A stretch of 64,000 bases of DNA from NCBI RefSeq assembly GCF_005239225.2, contig NC_133284.1, positions 1,331,770 to 1,395,769 of the forward strand. The letters run 5' to 3'. The translations under genes and the position numbers were made by a program. The DNA is from Populus alba. Lineage: Eukaryota > Streptophyta > Magnoliopsida > Malpighiales > Salicaceae. Below, piece after piece: positions 28,277 through 40,040 of the stretch; positions within the stretch are counted from its first letter, which is position 1; each line of letters opens with the position of its first letter. The notes beneath the pieces are model-generated. The model was not told the origin of the DNA, did not search any database, and worked only from the letters and a program-made list of their open reading frames with translations.

Positions 28277-30667
28277 ATGGCATTTGATCTTCCTTGTATT
28301 CTATACTTCTTCTTTTTGCTGTTCCCAAGTTCTTTGGTAGCTCAAAGGAATGGAAATGTAACGGTGGGAGACTCCCTCACTGCAGGCGATGAGGCAACAC
28401 TGTGGCTTTCTCCTGCTGAGGATTTCGCTTTTGGGTTTCGTCAGCTAGACAAAAAGGATCTCTACTTGCTTGCCATATGGTACAACAAAATCCCAGACAA
28501 AACCATAGTTTGGTATGCAAATGGAGATAGACCTGCGTCAAAAAAGTCCACGGTGAAGTTAACTGAACTTGGAGTAGTGCTTAACAATCCTCAAGGTGGA
28601 GAAATCTGGAAATCTGATCTTGGTAACGGTGAGGCAGCGTATGGTTTCATGAATGACACAGGCAACTTCCTGGTTGCAAATGCAAATGGAGAAAAGTTGT
28701 GGCAGAGTTTTGAGTTGCTTACTGATACCCTGTTGCCTACACAGATAATGGAAAAGGGGGGAATTCTTTCTTCTAGACTATCAGAGACCAACTTTTCACA
28801 AGGCAGGTTCCAGTTCCGTTTGATTCAGGACGGAAATGCTGTGCTTAATACCAACAATTTGCCAACTGGGTTTGCATATGAAGCCTACTTTTGGAGCAAC
28901 ACAGTAGATTCTAACTCATCAAATGCTGGATATCAAGTTGTCTTCAATGAGTCCGGATACTTGTATGTTTTGAGAGCAAGCAATAAGAGAGAGGTATTGA
29001 CACCAGGAAGAGTAGTCCCAGCTACTGAAAATTATCATAGAGCAACTTTACATTTTGATGGAGTTTTCGTCCTGTACTCTCACCCGAAGAATTCTCCTGG
29101 TAATGAAAGCTGGTCTGTCGTTCGCACCATGCCAGTAAATATTTGCACTGCTGTTCGTGGACTGAAAGGTACAGGACCTTGCGGATTTAATGGTGTCTGC
29201 ACAATCAGTACAGATCAGAGGGCAATCTGCAGTTGTCCACAGAGATTTTCTCTACTTGATCCTGATGATCCATACGGAGGCTGCAAACCAGATTTTCCGA
29301 CACAGGTCTGTGCAGAAGATGTGCTAAATGCCCCAGAAGATTATGAATTGGTACAGCTCACCAATATTGATTGGCCAGAATCAGATTATGAGATGTACAC
29401 TCCTTATAATATTGAAGACTGTAAAAAGGCTTGCCTACAAGATTGCTTCTGTAATGTAATTGTGTTTAGAGAAGGAACCTGTTGGAAGAAGAAGCTCCCA
29501 CTCTCAAATGGGAGGCAAGATGAGAGTGTAAATGGAGCGTCATTTATGAAAGTGAGTAAAGGTAATTACACACTACCAGGACCTCCTCCAATCCCGAAGA
29601 AGAACAGTGATCGTTTAGTCCTAGTAGTCTCAGTGCTCTTGGGTGGTTCAGTGTTTTTGAACCTCGTATTGGTTGGTGTGGTTAGTTTTGCTTTTTTCTT
29701 CATCTATCACAACAGTTTCACTAGGACTAATCAAGTTGAAAGAGCTGTGAAATCCAATGTGCGCTGCTTTAGTTACAAAGAGCTTATGGAAGCAACAAAT
29801 GGATTCAAGGAAGAAGTAGGAAGGGGAGCTTTTGGCATCGTTTACAAAGGGCTAATACAAATAGGTTCTGGTGTTCCTGTTGCTATTAAGAAGGTAGACA
29901 GGTTTGTTAAAGAAAGTGACAAGGAATTCAAGACTGAAGTTGATGCGATTGCCCAGACACACCACAAGAATCTAGTTCGGCTGATTGGATTTTGTGATGA
30001 AGGACAGCACCGTATGTTGGTATACGAGTTCTTGAGCAATGGTGCCCTAGCAAGCTTCCTCTTTGGAGATGTAAAACTCAGTTGGAACCAGAGGACCCAA
30101 ATAGCATTCGGAATTGCAAGAGGACTTCTGTACCTTCATGACGAGTGCAGTACCCAGATCATCCATTGCGATATAAAGCCTCAAAACATTCTGCTCGATG
30201 AACATTACGATGCCAGGATTGCTGATTTTGGATTGGCAAAACTCTTGTCTCTAGATCAGAGCCAAACATTTACTGCCATTAGAGGAACTAAAGGGTACGT
30301 GGCACCAGAATGGTTTAGGAACAAGCTGATCACAGTGAAGGTGGATGTGTACAGTTTTGGTGTCTTGTTGTTGGAGATTATCTGCTGTCGAAGAAGTGTA
30401 GATACAGAAGTAGGAGAGGAGAGAGCAATTCTAACAGACTGGGCTTATGATTGCTATCAACAAGGCATGATGCATGCTTTGGTTGAAAACGACGAGGAGG
30501 CCTTGAATGATATGAAGAAGCTCGAGAGGTTTGTGATGGTTGCAATTTGGTGCATTCAGGAAGACCCCAATCTGAGACCAACCATGAAGATGGTTATGCT
30601 GATGCTCGAAGCCATAATTCAAGTTCCTGTTCCACCATGTCCAAGCCCGTTTAGTATAGCTAGTTGA
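28277..30667 (+). CDS. G-type (bulb) lectin receptor-like Ser/Thr kinase, LECRK type, copy 1
   Basis: This is an intronless plasma-membrane receptor kinase of 796 residues. It has a signal peptide (about 1-22), a bulb-type mannose-binding-like lectin domain (from VTVGDSLTA to about 150), an EGF-like Cys cluster near 300 (GPCGFNGVC), a PAN-like Cys-rich segment (CKKACLQDCFCN), a TM helix at about 446-475, and a kinase domain. The kinase has a Gly loop GRGAFG (515-520), Lys538, HCD (630-632) and DFG (650-652), with activation segment [10 protein letters not shown]. Cys before the catalytic Asp makes it a non-RD kinase, a class linked to immune receptors. All catalytic residues are present. The ATG at 28277 starts the signal peptide. 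Ligand and pathway are unknown; defence or stress signalling is inferred from family. Confidence 0.95.
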   Translation: MAFDLPCILYFFFLLFPSSLVAQRNGNVTVGDSLTAGDEATLWLSPAEDFAFGFRQLDKKDLYLLAIWYNKIPDKTIVWYANGDRPASKKSTVKLTELGVVLNNPQGGEIWKSDLGNGEAAYGFMNDTGNFLVANANGEKLWQSFELLTDTLLPTQIMEKGGILSSRLSETNFSQGRFQFRLIQDGNAVLNTNNLPTGFAYEAYFWSNTVDSNSSNAGYQVVFNESGYLYVLRASNKREVLTPGRVVPATENYHRATLHFDGVFVLYSHPKNSPGNESWSVVRTMPVNICTAVRGLKGTGPCGFNGVCTISTDQRAICSCPQRFSLLDPDDPYGGCKPDFPTQVCAEDVLNAPEDYELVQLTNIDWPESDYEMYTPYNIEDCKKACLQDCFCNVIVFREGTCWKKKLPLSNGRQDESVNGASFMKVSKGNYTLPGPPPIPKKNSDRLVLVVSVLLGGSVFLNLVLVGVVSFAFFFIYHNSFTRTNQVERAVKSNVRCFSYKELMEATNGFKEEVGRGAFGIVYKGLIQIGSGVPVAIKKVDRFVKESDKEFKTEVDAIAQTHHKNLVRLIGFCDEGQHRMLVYEFLSNGALASFLFGDVKLSWNQRTQIAFGIARGLLYLHDECSTQIIHCDIKPQNILLDEHYDARIADFGLAKLLSLDQSQTFTAIRGTKGYVAPEWFRNKLITVKVDVYSFGVLLLEIICCRRSVDTEVGEERAILTDWAYDCYQQGMMHALVENDEEALNDMKKLERFVMVAIWCIQEDPNLRPTMKMVMLMLEAIIQVPVPPCPSPFSIAS

Positions 30668-31057
30668 AACCAGCTCCTCAGAATCACAGCCATTATCATC
30701 AATTCATTATAATAGATTGCAACTTCCTTGTGCTTTCACACCCTTTTCAGGTTAGTTTACGCTTCTCGGTTCGAGAAGATGTTTTCTTTTTGCTGTATGA
30801 AGTTAAAGAGCTGCTTGTAGAACTGTAACTTCAACATAAATGTTTCCCCAATGATCTAAAACTCAGGAGCTATGCTCTGAATATAAGTAATTTTCCAGGT
30901 CATCCTAATTTTCTATGTTAGATATTACTACCTCTAAAGCTCTGCAGATTACACCAGCTGATTCCCTGCAGAAAGCAGGTTGCAGCTAGTATCTAACAAC
31001 CAGCAATATTACAGAATAAGCATTGCTAGGTTTTGCTCAAAACCTCAGAATACAGTG
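30668..31057. other. 3' flank of receptor kinase copy 1
   Basis: This is the probable 3' UTR and downstream spacer of the kinase gene. I see no other feature. Confidence 0.4.
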
Positions 31058-32160
31058 TGTCATAACCCGACCCTTTTATTCTTCTTCTTCTCTTTTTTTA
31101 CTGTATTTCCTGAAAAATGATGCTAAAAAATGATGACAAAAGATGAAAATAAAAATGATGAAAAAAAATATGAAGAAATAAATAATAAATAAAGAATGAA
31201 TTAAATTTGGGTAAGGTAACATAAATTGGAGAATGAAACAAGGGGTTTAATTGAAGAAATATCAATGTTTAGGGTTGATTCGGTTTAAAACAGCAAGAAA
31301 TTAAAGTTTAACGATCATTCTGTAAATGATGCTAAAATACAGGGGTCCAATTGAAGTTTATTCAGGGAGCTTGATTACAAAACTTTCAAGACTTCAAAGA
31401 CCAAAATGCAAATGGCCATTAACATCGAACAACGCCGTTTCATATAGAACCACTCGTCTTCTTCCGCTCACCCACCAGAGAAACGAACGCCCTTGCCATC
31501 ATTTCTCCTGCAATAACAATCCTGAATGCCTTCATTACCAGGGAAAACGCATGGCATTCTCTGAATATAAAAGCCAGGGAAGGGATTCACAGAGGAAGGG
31601 GGGGGGGATGAAAAACAGAACCAAGAAAGGCAAACGAGCCTAACACACAGACGAAAACGAGAAAACACAGAGGAGAGAGCTTCCATTCAACTAGTAACAC
31701 CTCATGCCTTTATTACCATCGTCTTCGTCTCGAGCAGGGGGGGAAACAGGGAGCATACAGAGAGAACCAAACCTCCGCATCACCATCGGCTTCATCTTTC
31801 TTCAATATCAGCCTCCAGAAACAGAGGCGACAGAACAAGGAAAACACGAAACTAGGAGGAGAGACAACAGATGAAAGAACAAAAATAGGAGGATATAACC
31901 AGAGAAAGCGAGCACGAGAGGGAGACAAAAACGAGCAGAAGGAAAGAATGTAAGCAGAGGAAATCATTGAGACCAGAACCAGCGTTGCCATCGTCTTCGT
32001 CATTTCAAAAACCAGAGACGAAGAAGAAGAAGAGTACATACAAGAATTGAACAGAAAGGAGAATCAGAAACGAAAACAATAGCAGAAGGATCTTAGAAAC
32101 GTCGCCCGATCAGAGCACTGATCACCCTCAACTTCGTCTTCATCTTCAGGCAGCAGCTCT
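31058..32160 (+). mobile_element. LTR-like sequence (possible solo LTR), boundaries uncertain
   Basis: It starts with TGTCATAACCCGACCC, a typical Ty3-like LTR start, followed by the 'ggggtccaattgaag' phrasing common in plant LTRs. An internal TATA (TATAAAAGCCAGGGAAG) lies near 31567. Minus-strand open frames here are Ser/Pro-rich and lack a domain. I could not find a matching 3' end or target duplication. Confidence 0.35.
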
Positions 32161-32415
32161 AGGGCGGAGCAAGAAAAAAAAAAAAATAGGGGGGGTGGAA
32201 TTAAAAACATTTCTTTGTAGGGAAATTCCCGGGTAACATTGTTGTGTAAATATGTCTTTGGTTGCCAGGAGTCTACAAATTGTTTTCCCCCACAGCTCCT
32301 GCTCTAATTAACTTTTTTATTTTAATTTTTTTTTTTATAAATATTTATAAGAAAGGGGCTGAGAAAAACATTTCCTTGCAGGGTCTAGGCCTGCCAGCCC
32401 CCCTGTCTCCGCCCG
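32161..32415. mobile_element. Possible small TIR element with GGGCGGAG ends
   Basis: AGGGCGGAGC at 32161 faces CTCCGCCC ending at about 32414, giving an inverted GGGCGGAG core. Both ends carry nearby G or C runs (TAGGGGGGG and GCCCCCC). No target duplication was resolved. Confidence 0.35.
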
Positions 32416-35400
32416 GGTACTCTTTTCTTTCTTTTCTCTACTTTGCAAATTTAGCTGTTACAAAGGCAAATTAATTACCCTGTTATTGCATAAAGCATGC
32501 ATGAGTAATTCATGTATGCATGCATAGTAACTAGCCAGGTCATTATCTTAAACCAATGACCGGGCTAAGTTGTTGGGTCTAGCCTAGCCCATTAGCACTG
32601 GGCTAGACCCAACCCAAAAAAAAGAGAAAAGGCTCAATTCCATTTATTTTACTCTCTTTTGTTTTGATATTTGACAAAATAAGTTTTTTTTTTTAATATC
32701 ATAAAATTTCAAAAATATTCATCAATCCTTTTGAATTTATTTGTAAGTCTCTTTTAATTTTTTTTAAGTATTTCACTGTGTAATTAATCTGTGGATTTTT
32801 ATTGTAAAATGTAAATCTTGTTTTTTTTATAAACAAATAAAAATATAAAATATAAAATATAAAAAATATGTGCATGCATTAAAAATAAATTTATTTTATT
32901 GGTTTATTCACTGACACTAGAGTCAGGAATAAAAATACTGATTTAAATTTATTTAATTTTTTTAGCTACGTAATATTTACCTATGCCAGAGTTGAAAGTA
33001 TCCATAATTGAATATTACTGATACTAGAGTCAGGAATATTACAAACAAACTATCATAGCATACACTAACAAACTTTTAGAAATTTAAGACAAAATCAGCA
33101 ATACAGCCCACCATAAGCAGGATGTTTACGAGGTGATAATATCTTCTCTTTGACGTAATCAGTCTCGTACCATAGAATCTCTGTTGATCAGTTAGGGTTT
33201 TTATTGACTATAATACTAGGTGAGGACTCTTTAAATAAAACATTTTTCCATAAAAAAAAACAAGGTACCAAAAATTTAATTTTTTTATGAATTTTTAATA
33301 CTGTCATGATATCCGGTGCGACAAACTGATTTCAGGTTTTGTCCTTCATCATTCTACTAAAAACATCTCGAGCTTTTGTTTCAGTTTCTTAAAGTTATTA
33401 TAGTAAATTCAATTCAAAAGGTCCAGTAGCCACCAACCATTGACCAGCAGCACCCGGCTACCTTCACACATCAAAATCATGTTAATAATATCATTATTTT
33501 CACTTTAATTTGTAACAACATGTAGAGAGATCTATTTTAATGTTTAAAATAATAAATATATATTATTTTTTACTTTAATTTGTAATGAATATTAATTTTT
33601 TTTACTAATTTAAAATGATAATTTCTCCACTCATCAAAATCATGTTAATAAAGTATTTGTAATAGTTGTCATTAATAATTTTAATTAATTTATATAAAAA
33701 TTAATTTACTCTTATTAAAAATAATTTATCATTCATTGTTTTATTTAATTTATATAAAAATTAACTTACTCTAATTAATCTATTTTTTTAATTTTACGAA
33801 ATATTAAAAAATTGTACAAAATAATGTATTGTTTATTTTGAATAAATAATATTTTCATATTAATTTTGATGAAATGAAAAAACCAAACTTAATTTTAATA
33901 CATTTACATCCATAAAAAAATATTTTAAAATGAGTAAATTAAAAATAAATAAATATATAGGTTGGGAACCAAGCCAATCACTACTAGGCTTGTTCGATAA
34001 TTTAGCTAGATTCTGTATTGTCAACATTTTATCTATTTTATTTACATTTTTCATATAATTTTAATGATTTTTTCATTTATATTTTCTAGTTCTCAGATCT
34101 AATAGTAAAAATTAATTTAATTAAAATAAATGGTCAAGATATATCTGATACAAAGGTAAAGATTGAGATTGTAAAATGTTTAAATAGACATTCATGAAAA
34201 AAAAAAAAACTTTATTTTGTCTATATCACATCTAACTTCTTTTCTAAAAAGTCAAAAAAATTGGCTAAAAAACATTTGGAAGATAAAGACTAAAATCTAT
34301 TTTTATGCTTTGTTTTAACGACAAAACATATTTATATCCTAATTTTTTTTTCTGTTTTTTTTATTAAGAAATAGTAACCGAATGCTATCTAAATATATGA
34401 TTAAAAAACATTTTAATTCCACCATAATATGTCATTTAAATATTGTTCTCCCTTTCTCTCACATGGAAAAGGACACAATGAAGCTTCCATGTTTCAAAGA
34501 AAGAAAGGAATTTCTACCCTACACAATGAGACCATTCCCTTTTTCATTTTTCAGCAAGGAGATGAATCCATGTCTTTCCACACACAGAAATTGACCCAAG
34601 CAACGTGAAGTATAATTCCATTCCTCTAACAAGTGTTTCCGCAATCATCTCCAACTTATAACACTTTAAGAATTTAAAGGCATTCCCATCGTCGGCCAAT
34701 TAATTAACTATGCTAGTTTAATTTCCAAAACGCGGGTTTGATGCATGAAAAGTGAGTTTAGCTGATTCCTATTGCAGATAAGTTCTTAGTTTCATGAAGG
34801 GAAAGGGGAAATTAAATTAAAGCAGGTTCTGTTGCAGGTCTATTTCAATTATAAATGCCTTATAAAAGGTATTAAAAATCATGTATTCATCCTTTATACT
34901 CTCTGGAAATATGTGTAATACTCGAAACTTCGTGGAAGTAATAAAAATGGTTCATTGGAAGGTTGTCTCTGTTAGAATCTTGACAGAATTAATCTCTTGC
35001 TAATGAACAAGCAAGATCACCGAGTCCACCAAGACTCCCTAAGAAATATGTTACTGTTAAATCTCGACAGAATTTCCATACTCGCCTTTGGCTAAAAACA
35101 TGTTATTTTGGAATTTTATGCATTTTTTGGATTGTTTTATTTGTTTTTGGAACTTAGCGTCAAAATTTGGGTTATGAAACCTTTCGTTGAAACTTTGATA
35201 CAATTCACACCGTATACCTAATAAAAACACTGTTTTTTTAATACATTCTGCTTTCCTTTCAATTATTCTTTTTCGTTACACATTATTCTCCAAGACAGCT
35301 GAAATTTTTCTTCTGATCTATGAGAATGAGATGCATTGATCATTGCTTAAATCAAGTAGCCTCTACTCCTAAGGGACAGAACAGCGCATCAGGCTTTGCT

Positions 35401-35584
35401 AGGTTAGGGTTAGAAACAATGAGGCGTGCAATTTCAAAACCCTTGTGGAAAAAGTATGACCACCTTCTTAATTTCTAATTTCCATAACATGTCTGGAGTG
35501 TTGATCAAGTTTCGGTGACTAGAAATCTTAACAGCTTGGAATCGTAAACGTCTAATTTCCATTACGCGGAACTAGCCTCACTCC
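32416..35584. other. AT-rich intergenic DNA containing a receptor-kinase upstream unit
   Basis: No gene is supported. Region 33480-34760 is a diverged copy of 40680-41370 (shared TAATTTAAAATGATAATTTC, GACCCAAGCAACGTGAAG and CGCAATCATCTCCAACTTA). It marks the 5' part of the repeated cluster unit. Region 32880-33010 has two CTGAC/GTCAGGAAT repeats and nothing more. Confidence 0.55.
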
Positions 35585-35599
35585 TATATGTATATATTA
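35585..35599 (+). promoter_or_regulatory. TATA box of receptor kinase copy 2
   Basis: TATATGTATATATTA lies only 3 bases before an in-frame ATG at 35602 and about 48 bases before the ATG at 35647. A start site about 30 bases below the TATA box would exclude the first ATG. This favours 35647 as the real start. Confidence 0.55.
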
Positions 35600-35646
35600 C
35601 CATGTTTCTTGTTCATTCAGCTAAATCCATCCAATTGTTACTAGCA

Positions 35647-38073
35647 ATGGACTCTAAATTTGCCTTCTCATGTCTTCTGTTCTGCGTCCTCGTGTCCCTA
35701 CATTCTGTCATAAGTCAAACGAGCGGTACTGTTAATGTGGGCGAATCCCTCACTGCCATGGGTCAGAATCCTCCGTGGCTTTCTCCTTCCAATGATTTTG
35801 CATTTGGATTCCGCCAAATAAGCGAGAATGATGATTTCTTCTTGCTTGCCATATGGTATTATAAAATTCCTGACAGAACCGTAGTTTGGTATGCTAACGG
35901 AGGAAATCCTGCACCGAGAGGATCGAAGGTTGAGCTAACTGCAGACCGTGGGCTAGTGCTTAAAGATCCTCGAGACTCAGAGATATGGAGATCAGGTTTC
36001 AGCGTAGGCACAGTCACCCATGGTGTAATGAATGATACAGGAAACTTTGTGCTTTTCAATGTCAACTCTGGATCTCAAGCATTATGGCAGAGCTTTAGCA
36101 ATCCTACTGACACTTTGTTGCCTACTCAGATAATGAAGATAGAAGGGATGCTTTCTTCTAGGAGATCAGAAACCAACTTCTCTCAAGGAAGGTTCCAGTT
36201 CCGTTTGCTAAGAACTGGAAGTGCAGTCCTCAATCCAATAAACCTGCCCACCAAATACCCATATGATCAATACTATACCACAGGTACTCGGGACGCTGCA
36301 AATTCATCAAATGCTGGTATCCAAGTGGTCTTTGATGAGTTAGGCTACTTGTACGTACGAAAAAGAAATGATGAAAGGTTCAATCTTACACCAGATGAGA
36401 TGGTTCCAGTAACGGGTTATTATCACAAGGCAACCCTCAATTTTGATGGAGTCTTCACAATATCTCATCATCCAAAGAGTTCCTCGAGTAATGAGACCTG
36501 GACAGTCATTACGACCATACCGTCAAACATTTGCTTAGGACTCAACGGACCACAGGGAAGTGGGATTTGCGGCTTCAACAATGTCTGCAAACTCAAGGAT
36601 GATCAAAGGCCAACATGTGAATGCCCACCTGGTTACTCATTAGTCGATCCAGACGATAAATATGGAAGCTGCAAACCTGATTTCCTTCAAGGCTGTGAAG
36701 TAGATGGGCAGAGACCTCAGGAAGATTTATACACCTCGGTGGAACTTCGAAACACCGACTGGGCACCATCTGATTACGAGTTGATGAAGCCTTGTAGTCA
36801 AGAAGACTGCAGAAAATCTTGTATGCAGGATTGTTTTTGTGCTGCGGCTGTGTCAAAATATGATAACTGTAGGAAGAAGAAGTTACCTCTCTCCAATGGG
36901 AGAAAAGATATTGCAGTTAGTTCTGTGGCTTATCTTAAAGTAAGTAAAGCTAATTCCACATTGCAGAACCCTCTTTGTCCGCCTCCAAATGCAGAGAAAA
37001 ACCAGGACAGTTTGATCGTTATCGTGTCGGTGCTTTTAGGTGGCTCGGTGATTGTCGTGTTCGTATTGGCTGGCCTCTTATGTTCAGGTTCTTTCTTCTA
37101 TCACAAGAAGCACACAGAAAAGCACCAACAAGAAAGTTCCATGGGAATGAATTTGCGGTGTTTAACCTACAAGGAGCTAGAGGATGCTACAAATGGATTC
37201 GATGAAGAGCTGGGAAGAGGATCTTTCGGAATTGTCTATAAAGGGGTCATAGAAACTGGTTCGACAGTCCCTATTTCCATTGCAGTCAAGAAGTTAGACA
37301 GATTAGTTAAAGACGGCGACGAGGAATTCAAAACTGAAGTCAAAGTGATTGGCCAAACACATCACAAGAATCTTGTTCAACTGCTAGGGTATTGTAATGA
37401 AGGACAGAACAGGTTGCTGGTTTATGAGTTCTTGAGCAATGGTACTTTGGCAAGCTTACTCTTTGGAGACTTGAAACCCAGCTGGTACCAGAGGACTCAA
37501 ATCGCCTTGGGGACTGGGAAAGGCCTCTTGTACTTGCATGAAGAATGCAGCACCCAAATCATCCACTGCGACATAAAGCCACAAAACATCCTTCTTGATG
37601 ACTCCTACAATGCTCGAATTTCTGACTTTGGGTTGGCAAAGCTTTTGATGATCAATCAGACACATACGAAAACCAACATTAGAGGCACAAAAGGGTATGT
37701 TGCACCTGAATGGTTCAGGTCTAAACCAATCACTGTAAAGGTTGACGTGTACAGTTTCGGAGTCATGCTGCTCGAGATCATTTCTTGCCGAAGAAGTGTT
37801 GTTATTGAAACAGGCGAGAATGATGGAGAAATTCTGACAGACTGGGCTTATGATTGCTTTCGCAGAGGCACACTTGATGCTTTAGTTGATGATGATCCAG
37901 AGGCCACAAGTGATATGAAAAGACTAGAGAAATATGTGATGATTGCCCTTTGGTGCATCCAGGAAGACCCCTCTCTGAGGCCTACCATGAAAAAGGTTAT
38001 GCTGATGCTGGAAGGAATTGTTCAAGTTGCCATCCCACCATGTCCATGTTCATTCAGTGGCACAATAAGCTGA
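35647..38073 (+). CDS. G-type (bulb) lectin receptor-like Ser/Thr kinase, LECRK type, copy 2
   Basis: This intronless gene encodes 808 residues. The signal peptide (about 1-22) ends near VISQ and is followed by VNVGESLTA, the start of the bulb lectin. An EGF-like segment near 306 (GICGFNNVC), a PAN-like Cys cluster (CRKSCMQDCFC) and a TM helix (about 455-480) precede the kinase. The kinase has a GRGSFG loop, Lys548, HCD at 640-642 and DFG at 660-662, with [10 protein letters not shown]. It is a non-RD kinase and all catalytic residues are kept. An in-frame ATG at 35602 would add 15 residues but lies too close to the TATA box. It appears closer to copy 1 than to copy 3 (shared YFLSNG/SLLFGD-type phrases, SQGRFQFRL). 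Ligand is unknown; plasma-membrane signalling is inferred from family. Confidence 0.95.
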   Translation: MDSKFAFSCLLFCVLVSLHSVISQTSGTVNVGESLTAMGQNPPWLSPSNDFAFGFRQISENDDFFLLAIWYYKIPDRTVVWYANGGNPAPRGSKVELTADRGLVLKDPRDSEIWRSGFSVGTVTHGVMNDTGNFVLFNVNSGSQALWQSFSNPTDTLLPTQIMKIEGMLSSRRSETNFSQGRFQFRLLRTGSAVLNPINLPTKYPYDQYYTTGTRDAANSSNAGIQVVFDELGYLYVRKRNDERFNLTPDEMVPVTGYYHKATLNFDGVFTISHHPKSSSSNETWTVITTIPSNICLGLNGPQGSGICGFNNVCKLKDDQRPTCECPPGYSLVDPDDKYGSCKPDFLQGCEVDGQRPQEDLYTSVELRNTDWAPSDYELMKPCSQEDCRKSCMQDCFCAAAVSKYDNCRKKKLPLSNGRKDIAVSSVAYLKVSKANSTLQNPLCPPPNAEKNQDSLIVIVSVLLGGSVIVVFVLAGLLCSGSFFYHKKHTEKHQQESSMGMNLRCLTYKELEDATNGFDEELGRGSFGIVYKGVIETGSTVPISIAVKKLDRLVKDGDEEFKTEVKVIGQTHHKNLVQLLGYCNEGQNRLLVYEFLSNGTLASLLFGDLKPSWYQRTQIALGTGKGLLYLHEECSTQIIHCDIKPQNILLDDSYNARISDFGLAKLLMINQTHTKTNIRGTKGYVAPEWFRSKPITVKVDVYSFGVMLLEIISCRRSVVIETGENDGEILTDWAYDCFRRGTLDALVDDDPEATSDMKRLEKYVMIALWCIQEDPSLRPTMKKVMLMLEGIVQVAIPPCPCSFSGTIS

Positions 38074-38491
38074 AAACCAAGTTTTATTGTTCGGAAAAAA
38101 TATTTTTAATTTCAATAATCCGACAACGTATTTGTAATTTCAATTTGTTGCCTTTTTGCATCAAAATTAGAATGTATGTGGTTTCAGAGTTTTAAAGGAC
38201 TCTCAACAAGCTGTTGAAAGATTCCAAGAAAATGCAAACAAGTTTTCCTAATATTTCAGTATAAGGAAAAACTATATGTGGATTTCCAGCAAAGTATGAT
38301 CTTAAAAGTGGAGGTCGTAAACAGGATTGCAGCAAAGAAAAAGACCAAGTCCTTAAATTGCAGGAAAAAAAATACAAGTCCTTAAGGTACTAGCGTTTGT
38401 TTAGTATCCTGGGATGTTGTGTTGTGGAGATTTTTGTCTCTGTCTCGGGAATGATTTTGAGTTAATTTTCTGTCTCTTTTTTACGGGAGAG
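38074..38491. other. 3' flank of receptor kinase copy 2
   Basis: Probable 3' UTR and short spacer up to the hAT element. No other feature is visible. Confidence 0.4.
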
Positions 38492-39620
38492 ATGGAGATC
38501 AAGGTTGTTAAAATCGCGAATCAACTCGTAAAATCGTACGTTTTTACGAGTCAGTATAGACTTTACGTGCTAAATCGTTCATAAAACTCGGAAATGAGTA
38601 AAATCGGGTCTTGAACAGTTAAAATCGTTAAAATCGGGTGAAATCGCATAAAATCGCGATTTCATACCCGATTGTACGAGTTTGCCCGCAGGATATAAAA
38701 TTCCACTGTTTCGGCCACGTGTCTTCCGCCTGTTGGATGGCACAGATCGAAGGCAATTGAATTCACGCCTTCACAGTCTTCTCTCGCTCAGTCTTCTACT
38801 GAATCTACTCTTCTCTTGAAAATCCCAAATTAACATCCCGAATCAGTCACAGCCCTCGTCAACCCTCAAGGCATCAACAATCAACCCACCGTCACAGCCC
38901 TCGTTCGTTAGTTGTCCCTCATCTGCATTATTTTTCAGTCTCAGTCTCACTGTCTCAGTTCTTTCCACCGGCCACTGTGAGAATCACAGCCCACAGTCCA
39001 CGCTCCACACAACAACAACGGTCAACGGCGTCTCTCCAGTCTTCACGAGGTAAGTTACACTGTCCATTTATCTTGTTTCTCTAGTCTTCAAGTGGGTTTA
39101 TGTTTTGTCCCTGTCCGTTTATTAGTCTGAATCTGATCACTGATGTTAATGTTAGTTTGATTGAGAACTGCTCACTGCTCACGGCGTCTCTCAGCCTCGG
39201 TGCTCACTGCTCAGAACAGAGGTAAGCTTCTTAGTTTCTTACCATTCCGTTTCTTTATAGTTTAATGATTTCTAGTCTATTATTGAGAATCTGAGACATG
39301 TTAATATTCAAAACAAAGCGGCCACTGCTCACTGCTCACAGTCACCGTGTTTTAGTGTGTGACTGTGTGTGTGTGTAAAATCGTCAAATTGGAGAGACTC
39401 TGTTTTGTCTAAACCGTGTTTTAGTGTCTAAATGATAATGATAATGCTCAGTATGTGTGTGTGTGAATTGTGATGGATGATAATGCTCTCAAATTGTAAT
39501 TTAGAATGATAATGCTGCTGTGTGTGAATTGTGATGGATGATAATGCTCAGTCTGTGTGTGTGTGAATTGTGATGATGGATGATAATGCTCTCAAATTGT
39601 AATTTAGAATGATAATGCTG

Positions 39621-39780
39621 CTGAGTTGTGATAATGGATTGATTGTAATTTATTTTAGAGTGCTGCTGCTGCTGAGTTGTGATAATGGATTGATTGTAAT
39701 TTATTTTAGAGTGCTGCTGCTGCTGAGTTGTGATAATGGATTGATTGTAATTTATTTTAGAGTGCTGCTGCTGCTGCTGC
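39621..39780. repeat. 51-bp minisatellite inside the hAT element
   Basis: Three head-to-tail units start at 39621, 39672 and 39723. Each reads from CTGAGTTGTGATAATGGATT to a GTGCTGCTG run, and the third has extra CTG units. A longer-period repeat (TGTGAATTGTGATGGATGAT) precedes it at about 39452-39600. Confidence 0.92.
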
Positions 39781-40040
39781 TGAGTTGTAACTTGTGATGA
39801 ATGGATTTGGGTTGTAAATTGTAATTTAGAGTGCTGATTGATTGTTTTTATGCTGCCTTTGCTGAGTTGTAAAGGGTTGTAACTTGTAAGTTTGTAACCT
39901 GTAATGGATAATAATATAGAAGATGGGTTGTTGGCTGTTATTTTTTTGTAGTGTGTATTAAAATCAAGTTTGTAACCTGTTATAAAATGTTTCAATTGAT
40001 TACAGGGCTGATTTGAATTGATTCTTGAATTGTTGAACTT

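Noticed and set aside
31468..32039. Minus-strand Ser/Pro-rich open frames
   Set aside because: They lie in LTR-like sequence and show no domain or conserved motif that I can see.
35602..35646. Upstream in-frame ATG for receptor kinase copy 2
   Set aside because: It lies 3 bases after a TATA box and would fall before the start of transcription; the signal peptide begins properly at 35647.
39621..39780. CRISPR-like array of regular repeats
   Set aside because: Units are contiguous with no unique spacers and lie inside a plant hAT element; it is a minisatellite.
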